Shown in pieces: positions 4,585-10,328 of a DNA stretch of 10,328 nt. The notes beneath the pieces are model-generated. The model made no database searches, had not been told where the DNA came from, and was given only the letters and a program-made list of their open reading frames with translations. Each line of letters begins with the position of its first letter. Positions within the stretch are counted from its first letter, which is position 1. Both the position numbers and the translations under genes were made by a program. The stretch spans positions 1-10,328 of the forward strand of contig JAADHX010000316.1 in assembly GCA_013151655.1 (NCBI GenBank). Reading direction: 5' to 3'. Source of the stretch: Actinomycetota bacterium. Lineage in GTDB: Bacteria > Actinomycetota > Acidimicrobiia > Acidimicrobiales > Poriferisodalaceae.

Positions 4585-6579
4585 CTATCGGCCAGCGTAG
4601 GAGCCGAGGGCCGAGTCGATGTTGGCCCAGGTAACCGTCATGGCGTCGTTGTTTTCGCGCAAGGCTGCCAGGGCGGCCTCGCGCAGCAGCCCGGCCATGT
4701 CGGCAAACGAAAGCCCTTCGCAGCGGAGCGCCAAATCGTCGAGATCGACGTCGTCGGCTAAGGGGACGTCGGACAAGTCGAGCATCTTGCGGCGACTCTC
4801 GACGACGGGCAGACCCAACTCGATATGCACTTCGAACCGGCCAGAACGAAGTAGGGCCGGGTCGATTAGGTCGCGGCGGTTCGTGGCTGCGATGACAGCA
4901 ATCTGGCCACGATCTGAAACTCCGTCGAGTTCGGTTAACAGCGCGGCAACCACCGAATCAGACACCGTCGAGGAACTCCGCCCGCGCACGGGTGCGAGTG
5001 CATCGAACTCGTCGAAGAAGATGATGGCCGGCGCTGCTGCCCTGGCCCGCTCGAACACCTCACGAACCCCGCGCTCGGATTCACCCACATACTTGTCCAG
5101 CAGTTCGGCCCCCTTCACCGAAAAGAAGGCCGCTCCGGCCTCGTTGGCCAATGCCTTGACCACGAACGTTTTGCCGGTTCCGGGTGGCCCGTAGAGCAGA
5201 ATTCCCCTAGGCGGCACGATGCCAAGTTTGGCAAACCGGTCAGGGTCAGACACCGGCCAGATAGCAGCCTCGGTCAGCCGCTGCTTCACATCGTCGAGGT
5301 TGGCCACCTCGGCGAAACCAAACGACGTCATCTCGCCAATGGGAGCGCCGCCAAGGGAAGGATTGACCGAGCCGATCGCCTCTAGCAGTGCCTCGGTTGT
5401 CAACTCCCCGCCCCTCAGCGCAAGAACGCTCGAGGCCTGAACAACAGCCGCCATCACGTCGGCACCGGAGAATCCGGGCGACCCGGCAGCCAGCCGGTCG
5501 ACATCAATATCGCTGGTTGGAAGTCGACTGAGCGACGCGGCAAACAACCTGGTACGGCGCTCAAGGTCGGGTGGCGGAATGGTAATGGAGCGCGGAAGTA
5601 GCTGGGACCGAACCAACGACGGGGGGAGCTGTGATGTCGACGACACGCCAAGCACGCAGGCCATTTGTGGAGCCGATGCCACCGCATCGAGAAACCAGCG
5701 AAGCACCGCAGCGGCGTGGGTCCGAAACGTAGATGTGGCGTTGTCGCCCATGATCGCGTCGAGGCGACCAAGGTAGATCACGGTCGGTCCTGAGGCACCG
5801 TGTATGGCCGCGCTCAACTTGTCGAGCAATCGGTCGGCCTTGAACACCAGCGTGGCGTCGACTTCGACCACTGTGCAACCTGACGCAGCCGCGGCTGTCT
5901 CGACGAGTTCGGATTTGCCGCAACCATTGGGCCCGGCCAACAGAACACCAGCAACGCTGGGGAGGCCCCACTCGGCGGCTAGGTCCTTGCGACCAGCTAG
6001 AAGTGAGAACCACCCAGTTAGCAGGTCGACCTCGTTCTCGAGGCCAGCCAGGAGCGCGTCGGATCTCGTTGGCTGGGTCGCTTGCGCAGAAGGCTTGGCT
6101 TTGGCACCAACTACATTGGCATCAGCTGCATCCGCAGCAGCAGAATCAACAAACCGAGTGCTTGCGCCAACCATGCCAGCATCGGCTGGTTCGACCGCAA
6201 CGACTCGGTAGCTAGACGGTTCACCTCCACGCAGGTACCCGGCGCCGACCACGACTCGATCGCCGACAGTAACGGGGCGACCCTGTAGTGCGTGAACAAG
6301 GCCGTGATCGTCGCCGGGTAAGGGATCTAAGACGACCCGCTCAGCGGGCCCGAGCATTCGTCGAATGACATCGACGGCGGAGCCGGGCTTGAGGCCCGAG
6401 TTAGCCATCACATCGGGAGGAACCGACATCTCGGTGGCAGACGAAGTGGAACCTGCAAGCACCTGAGCGTGCGTTCGTCCAATCCGGACAACCCCGCCAG
6501 AAGGCAGTCCAAGCGCGCGCAACATCACTCCGTCGGCCACTGCCGTGATCTCGTTGTTGGCTCTGAGGATGAACTTCAT
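4585..6579 (-). CDS. Cdc48/p97-like double AAA ATPase (actinobacterial Cpa type)
   Basis: A 664-residue protein with an N-domain (about 1-135, double-psi-barrel-like), an Ala-rich linker, and two AAA rings. D1 (about 177-405) keeps Walker A (GPNGCGKS, 216-223). Its Walker B reads 'VIYLGRLDAI' (267-276), with Gly271-Arg272 where Asp-Glu should be; sensor-1 Asn is Ser314, and the G-R-F arginine finger is replaced (Q326-L327-L328). D2 (about 418-664) is canonical: Walker A GPPGTGKT (464-471), pore loop near 488-492, Walker B IIFFDE (519-524), sensor-1 N567, finger R578/R581. So D2 should hydrolyse ATP, while D1 may bind nucleotide without hydrolysis. Known: Cdc48-type machines unfold proteins, and the actinobacterial version (Cpa) is linked to the mycobacterial proteasome. 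The C-terminus (SYAGR) is not the proteasome-docking HbYX type. The ATG at 6579 has only a weak AGG upstream. Confidence 0.88.
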   Translation of the reverse strand: MKFILRANNEITAVADGVMLRALGLPSGGVVRIGRTHAQVLAGSTSSATEMSVPPDVMANSGLKPGSAVDVIRRMLGPAERVVLDPLPGDDHGLVHALQGRPVTVGDRVVVGAGYLRGGEPSSYRVVAVEPADAGMVGASTRFVDSAAADAADANVVGAKAKPSAQATQPTRSDALLAGLENEVDLLTGWFSLLAGRKDLAAEWGLPSVAGVLLAGPNGCGKSELVETAAAASGCTVVEVDATLVFKADRLLDKLSAAIHGASGPTVIYLGRLDAIMGDNATSTFRTHAAAVLRWFLDAVASAPQMACVLGVSSTSQLPPSLVRSQLLPRSITIPPPDLERRTRLFAASLSRLPTSDIDVDRLAAGSPGFSGADVMAAVVQASSVLALRGGELTTEALLEAIGSVNPSLGGAPIGEMTSFGFAEVANLDDVKQRLTEAAIWPVSDPDRFAKLGIVPPRGILLYGPPGTGKTFVVKALANEAGAAFFSVKGAELLDKYVGESERGVREVFERARAAAPAIIFFDEFDALAPVRGRSSSTVSDSVVAALLTELDGVSDRGQIAVIAATNRRDLIDPALLRSGRFEVHIELGLPVVESRRKMLDLSDVPLADDVDLDDLALRCEGLSFADMAGLLREAALAALRENNDAMTVTWANIDSALGSYAGR

Positions 6580-6833
6580 CGGCGCGGCCTGTCGATATGC
6601 ACGGTGACAGTTTGGCCGTTCACAGCACAGCTAGCTCTTCAATGGTCGAGATCAGCACACTCAATGGCTGACACCAGGCTTTCCCACCCCAACTCCTCAA
6701 GGGCGTTTCCGGTCGAAGCGCGTCGATCCGACGGCGCAACTCGAGCTGAAATCCAGCGCCCGTCACACCAGCTCCGACCAAGTTTGAGTAGGTCGGTTCT
6801 GTTGCAGCCAGCTCGGGCTGCGATGATCTTGTT
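6580..6833. other. Divergent control region between ATPase and sulfatase
   Basis: This 254-base gap must hold the promoters of two divergent genes. I find no convincing -35/-10 pair on either strand. TCAATGG occurs twice, at 6639-6645 and 6661-6667, 22 bases apart (about two helical turns). A perfect inverted repeat lies next to the sulfatase start. Open frames crossing the gap appear to be chance frames. Confidence 0.4.
6804..6821 (+). repeat. Inverted repeat just before the sulfatase start
   Basis: GCAGCC, six bases, then GGCTGC: a perfect stem ending 12 bases before the ATG at 6834. It could be an operator or, if the transcript begins upstream, a hairpin in the leader. The bases right after it (GATGAT, then six bases, then ATG) loosely resemble a leaderless -10. 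No Shine-Dalgarno site is seen. Confidence 0.4.
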
Positions 6834-9074
6834 ATGACCGAACCTCAGGATCAATCGATCGGCCGCACAGCCGCTGAATCGACGCCGTATTGGCCAGAGC
6901 CAGCCCGGCCAGCAGCGGGAAGCCCGAACGTTCTAATCGTCATGTTCGACGACGTCGGTTTCTCCGACTTCGGCTGCTACGGCGGCGATGCTGCCACCCC
7001 AACTATCGATGCCATCGCGGCGAGGGGTGCCCGGTACACCGGCTTCCACACGACCGCCATGTGCTCGACCACTCGTGCTGCACTGCTGACCGGGCGAAAC
7101 CATCACTCAGTCGGGGTCGGCTGCCTAGCCAATTTCGACTCGGGATTTCCGGGCTACCGGGGCAAGATCAGTAAGTCGGCAGGGACGATCGCCGAGATGC
7201 TGCGCCCGCATGGTTATCGCAACTACATGGTTGGCAAGTGGCACGTTACGCCGCTTTACGAAACCGGTCCGACCGGCCCCACCGATGGGTGGCCTTTGGG
7301 TCGGGGGTTCGACCGCTACTACGGTTTCCTCGACGCCGAAACCGACCACTACGCACCGGAGACGGTTCGCGACAACACCCTTGTTCCTCCACCAGGTGTG
7401 TTCGAAGACGGCTATCACCTCACCGCCGACCTCATCGATGAAGCCATTCAGACGCTTGCCGACCACCACGCCGCTTCTCCAGACCTGCCATGGTTCAGCT
7501 ACGTCGCGTTGGGTGCCTGTCACGCCCCTCATCAAGCGCCTAAGGCCCTCATCGATTCCTACGTGCCCATGTTCGAGTCGGGCTGGGATGTCGCCAGGGA
7601 ACGCCGCCTCGAGCGCCAGATCGACATGGGCATCGTTCCGCCAGGAACCGAGTTGCCGCCTCGAAACGATTGGGTGTCGGCTTGGGACGATCTCGACGAT
7701 GACAGCCAGCGGGTTGCGGTGCGGCTCAAGGCCGCCTACGCAGCCATGCTCGACCACGCCGACCAGCAACTCGCCAGGCTGATGGATTTCCTCGAACGCA
7801 CGGGTCAGTTGGATGACACCCTCGTGACGGTCCTTTCGGATAACGGCGCGAGCCAAGAGGGCGGACCGCAGGGTTTCGTCAACGCCCTCGGACCGTTCAA
7901 CCTCATCAAAGAGATAATGGCCGACAAGATCGAGCGGCTCGACGACATCGGCGGCCCTGGCACCCATTGCAACTTCCCGTGGGGTTGGGCCATGACGTCG
8001 AACACACCGCTCAAGCGGTACAAGCAAAACACCCACGGAGGCGGCATCAGAGACCCGCTCGTGGTCGCGTGGCCTGGACGTGTCGATGACGGATCGCTTC
8101 GCCATCAGTTCTGCCATGTCAGTGACGTGGTGCCTACGTTGCTCGAAGTCCTCGGACTAGAGCCGCCCGCCGCTATCGCCGGTGTCGAACAACAGCCACT
8201 CGAAGGCACAAGTTTTGCGGCATCACTGTTCGACCCTGACGCGCCCACGGCCAAGGTGGTTCAGTATTTCGAGATGTTCAGCCATCGCGGGCTATGGCTC
8301 GAAGATTGGAAGGCAGTCGCCTTTCACGCACCGGGCACGCCTATCGACGACGACGTCTGGGAGCTCTACAACCTGGCCGAAGACTTTTCCGAGAATCACG
8401 ATCTGGCCGAAGTCGAACCCGACCGTTTGTCCTCGATGATCGACCGATGGTGGTCAGAAGCCGAACAGCACAAGGTGCTTCCCCTTGACGATCGTTTCGG
8501 TCCCCGGTTTGCCGAGTCGGCAGCCCGAGTCCATGGCGACCGAACCCGCTACGACTTCTGGGCGGGAATGGGGCACCTCCCCACTGATGTTGCCCCCGAC
8601 GTGCGCAGCCGCAGCTACCGCATCACGGCCGAAGTGGTGATCTCCAAAGACGGAGCAACCGGGGTATTGATCGCCCACGGCGATGCCACCACCGGCTACA
8701 GCCTGTACATGGAGAACGGGCGCCTTGTCCACGATCTAAACATCGGCGGGACGCATCAGGTCGTCGAGTCTGATCGCCCAGTTCCGGCTGGCCGCCACGA
8801 TCTGATCTTCGAGTTGATTCGCACCGACGGGGTTGGTGTCGGTCGCTTGTTGATCGATGAAGACGAGTGCGGGCGGATGAAAACGAAAGACACGTTCTTC
8901 ACCATGGTGTCGTTCTCGGGGCTCGATATCGGCCACGATCGGTCGAGCCCAGTTGGCCGTTACGAATCACCAAACTCGTTCACCGGCGATTTACGACGGG
9001 TGATCGTCGAGATGGAACCCGATCAAGACATCGACCACGAAGCCGCGGGTCTGGCGCAACTCGCACGCGAGTAA
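6834..9074 (+). CDS. Arylsulfatase (cytosolic, mycobacterial AtsD-like)
   Basis: A 746-residue sulfatase with no signal peptide, hence probably cytosolic. It opens with 'NVLIVMFDDVGFSDFGCYGG' (D39, D40 calcium ligands). The formylglycine site is C77 in 'AMCSTTRAALLTGRNHH' (codons 7062-7076). Other ligand and active-site residues are present: K135 and H137 (GKWH), H230 (GACHAPH), D336-N337 (LSDNGASQEGG), K397 (TPLKRYKQNTHGGG). Residues about 600-720 form a C-terminal beta-sandwich, usual in long arylsulfatases of this type. These enzymes hydrolyse sulfate esters after the Cys is oxidised to formylglycine. The usual motif is Cys-x-Pro/Ala-x-Arg; here the third position is Thr, which may affect modification. 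The substrate is unknown. The gene converges with the methyltransferase gene, leaving eight bases between stops, so no terminator fits there. Confidence 0.92.
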   Translation: MTEPQDQSIGRTAAESTPYWPEPARPAAGSPNVLIVMFDDVGFSDFGCYGGDAATPTIDAIAARGARYTGFHTTAMCSTTRAALLTGRNHHSVGVGCLANFDSGFPGYRGKISKSAGTIAEMLRPHGYRNYMVGKWHVTPLYETGPTGPTDGWPLGRGFDRYYGFLDAETDHYAPETVRDNTLVPPPGVFEDGYHLTADLIDEAIQTLADHHAASPDLPWFSYVALGACHAPHQAPKALIDSYVPMFESGWDVARERRLERQIDMGIVPPGTELPPRNDWVSAWDDLDDDSQRVAVRLKAAYAAMLDHADQQLARLMDFLERTGQLDDTLVTVLSDNGASQEGGPQGFVNALGPFNLIKEIMADKIERLDDIGGPGTHCNFPWGWAMTSNTPLKRYKQNTHGGGIRDPLVVAWPGRVDDGSLRHQFCHVSDVVPTLLEVLGLEPPAAIAGVEQQPLEGTSFAASLFDPDAPTAKVVQYFEMFSHRGLWLEDWKAVAFHAPGTPIDDDVWELYNLAEDFSENHDLAEVEPDRLSSMIDRWWSEAEQHKVLPLDDRFGPRFAESAARVHGDRTRYDFWAGMGHLPTDVAPDVRSRSYRITAEVVISKDGATGVLIAHGDATTGYSLYMENGRLVHDLNIGGTHQVVESDRPVPAGRHDLIFELIRTDGVGVGRLLIDEDECGRMKTKDTFFTMVSFSGLDIGHDRSSPVGRYESPNSFTGDLRRVIVEMEPDQDIDHEAAGLAQLARE

Positions 9075-9082
9075 CGGTCGCG

Positions 9083-9700
9083 CTACAGCTTTCGCCCAAC
9101 CACGACCCAACCCATCACATCGTGGCTTGGCATATGAATGCCGCGCTCCGTCATCTCGAGCGAAATGACGCCGGTGTCCTCAAGCGCGCTCAACATAGCG
9201 CTTAACGAACCCTCAAGCCACCAGGGTTCATTCAGGCAGATGACGAAGAACGAGCCCGTTTTCAGAATCCGTACTACTTCGTCGACAACGACCGCGTGGA
9301 CATGACCGCCACCAATCGCGCCTACAGCAGTGACGAGGTTGTAAGCGCAGTCGGCAATGTCGAGCGGGTGGCTGTTCAGGTCAGATTCGCACAGTCGCGA
9401 GTAGGCCCCCGTCGCCTCGGCTTCGGCCAACATGGCTGCAGAGTGGTCACGCCCGTCGATAGTTGTGTATCCGCGACAGCGAAGGGCACTTCCGACCAGG
9501 CCGGTACCGCAGCCAAGGTCAAGGACAGGGCCACTGCGATCCGGAACGAAGCGCTCAGCCGCATCGGCACACCTAGTAGGCAGAGCGTAACGGTTGAGAT
9601 CGAGGTCTTCGTCGTAACTTGAGGCCCATTTGTCGTAGTGGCCTTGGGTTTCATGAGCCTCAAGATCGACGGCATTCTCGTAAAGACTGCGATCGGCCAC
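9083..9700 (-). CDS. Class I SAM-dependent methyltransferase (METTL27-like)
   Basis: A 205-residue methyltransferase. Motif I is 'VLDLGCGTGLVG' (59-70), the SAM-binding loop. It is followed by 'GRDHSAAMLAEAE' at the second strand, where an acidic residue usually binds the ribose (here D82 or D85). 'YDKWASSYDEDL' (22-33) ahead of motif I resembles the 'HYDxWAxxYD' opening of the METTL27/WBSCR27 and UbiE-like group. The methyl acceptor is unknown. The start is GTG at 9700, backed by GAAAGG four bases upstream (9710-9705). The gene is divergent from the SGNH hydrolase, 93 bases away, and they may share a control region. There are no membrane segments. Confidence 0.87.
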   Translation of the reverse strand: MADRSLYENAVDLEAHETQGHYDKWASSYDEDLDLNRYALPTRCADAAERFVPDRSGPVLDLGCGTGLVGSALRCRGYTTIDGRDHSAAMLAEAEATGAYSRLCESDLNSHPLDIADCAYNLVTAVGAIGGGHVHAVVVDEVVRILKTGSFFVICLNEPWWLEGSLSAMLSALEDTGVISLEMTERGIHMPSHDVMGWVVVGRKL

Positions 9701-9704
9701 GGCG

Positions 9705-9710
9705 CCTTTC
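9705..9710 (-). promoter_or_regulatory. Ribosome binding site of the methyltransferase
   Basis: GAAAGG on the minus strand, four bases before the GTG start, supports that start. Confidence 0.55.
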
Positions 9711-9793
9711 TAGCATCTGGAACAATCGCGTTTCTCGGAGGTTCAGCATTATCGGGTAGTCGCACAGCTAGGCCCCCGACACACTGGACGGCC

Positions 9794-10328
9794 GTGACCC
9801 AACCGCTCCCCCGGCTGCGCGTGCAGCGGAACCCTTGGAATCTGACCAGACTCGTAGCCAGACTCGCAAAGGGTGTGGCCAAAGTCGACGCTCAACGCGA
9901 GCCATACGCGACCTACTGGGACGAAGCCAACGCCGACGCTATGTCTGAAGATGGCCCGCTCTGGCTCGCTCTGGGCGACTCGGCTGTCCAGGGCGTCGGC
10001 GCGTCTTCGCCCGATGCTGGTTGGGTCCCTAAGATCCTCGAACGACTACAGGCCGAGAACCCTGCCTGGAGGGTCATCAACGTGTCGATGACCGGAGCGC
10101 GGATGACCCACGTCGAAGACGACCAGCTTCCATTGATTGCTTCTCACGACCTAGATCCGACTCTCGTGACCTGCATGATCGGCACGAACGATTTTCTGGG
10201 TGGAGCGTCGGCGGCGCGAATTCGTTCTGACGCCACGGGGCTTCTTCGACAGCTCCCTGCCGGTACGTACTTCGGTCGAGGCGGCGGCCCCGGTCAGAGA
10301 CGCAGCTCGGCATTCCAGCAAGCGATCG
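9794..10328 (+). CDS. SGNH/GDSL-family hydrolase, 5' part only
   Basis: The frame is open to the right edge, so the C-terminus is missing; about 178 codons are visible. The nucleophile block is 'LALGDSAVQGVGA' with G61-D62-S63, and the GxND block is 'MIGTNDFLGG'. A conserved 'VINVSMTGAR' lies between. These define an SGNH-fold esterase or lipase; the final catalytic Asp/His block is beyond the window. SGNH enzymes cleave acyl or acetyl esters from lipids, sugars or other substrates; this one's substrate is unknown. The first 40 residues are basic and show no signal peptide. The GTG at 9794 is the best start I see but has no clear ribosome site, and the frame stays open upstream, so the start is uncertain. 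Confidence 0.82.
   Translation, partial: MTQPLPRLRVQRNPWNLTRLVARLAKGVAKVDAQREPYATYWDEANADAMSEDGPLWLALGDSAVQGVGASSPDAGWVPKILERLQAENPAWRVINVSMTGARMTHVEDDQLPLIASHDLDPTLVTCMIGTNDFLGGASAARIRSDATGLLRQLPAGTYFGRGGGPGQRRSSAFQQAI

Noticed and set aside
4619..5194. Plus-strand open frame of 191 codons
   Set aside because: It is antisense to the conserved D2 ring of the ATPase and Ser/Arg/Ala-rich.
6469..6854. Open frames on both strands across the ATPase-sulfatase gap
   Set aside because: They overlap the ATPase or sulfatase starts, lack ribosome sites and show no domain.
7125..8117. Minus-strand open frame of 330 codons
   Set aside because: It is entirely antisense to the sulfatase, whose motifs are unmistakable; long antisense frames are common in GC-rich genes.
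9376..9882. Minus-strand open frame of 168 codons
   Set aside because: It overlaps the methyltransferase in another frame and the start of the SGNH gene, and resembles no family.

Overview
The window looks like chromosomal DNA from a high-GC actinobacterium, possibly of the Acidimicrobiia/Ilumatobacter type. The clues are GC-rich codons, GTG starts, a Cdc48-like AAA ATPase of the kind known in actinobacteria, a mycobacterial-type cytosolic arylsulfatase, and promoter/start arrangements typical of leaderless actinobacterial mRNAs. The taxon is an inference; there is no rRNA or other marker gene here.

Layout, left to right. (1) 3-673, plus strand: the 3' end of a SEC-C zinc-motif protein, translationally coupled by a GTGA overlap to a DUF3024 protein. 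(2) 703-1573, minus strand: a type II toxin-antitoxin operon, with an Xre/MbcA/ParS-type antitoxin followed by a RES-domain NAD+-degrading toxin. Its promoter is overlaid by three ACGTCG repeats about one helical turn apart. (3) 1574-2175: a 600-base gap with no convincing gene, holding the toxin-antitoxin promoter and several perfect inverted repeats. (4) 2176-2723, plus strand: a second, unrelated toxin-antitoxin operon (ribbon-helix-helix MazE-like antitoxin plus MazF endoribonuclease), apparently read from a leaderless promoter whose palindrome covers the start codon. (5) 2756-3826, plus: a COG3618-type TIM-barrel hydrolase. (6) 3814-4479, minus: a GNAT acetyltransferase whose 3' end overlaps the hydrolase. 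(7) 4585-6579, minus: a Cdc48/Cpa-like double-ring AAA ATPase with a degenerate first ring. (8) 6834-9074, plus: a 746-residue arylsulfatase with an unusual C-S-T-T-R modification motif. (9) 9083-9700, minus: a class I methyltransferase. (10) 9794 to the right edge, plus: a truncated SGNH/GDSL hydrolase.

The genes do not form one pathway. The left third is an accessory patch: two divergent toxin-antitoxin modules of different families flank a decayed or structured spacer. Both modules appear autoregulated, by different designs. The right two thirds are mostly single-gene units on alternating strands, with hydrolytic or degradative enzymes (TIM-barrel hydrolase, sulfatase, SGNH esterase) interspersed with a protein-unfolding ATPase and two small-molecule transferases. 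I see no CRISPR array, tRNA, rRNA, intact insertion sequence or evident new multi-gene system. The points most worth checking are the two toxin-antitoxin control regions, the spacer between them, the catalytically broken D1 ring of the ATPase, and the sulfatase motif.
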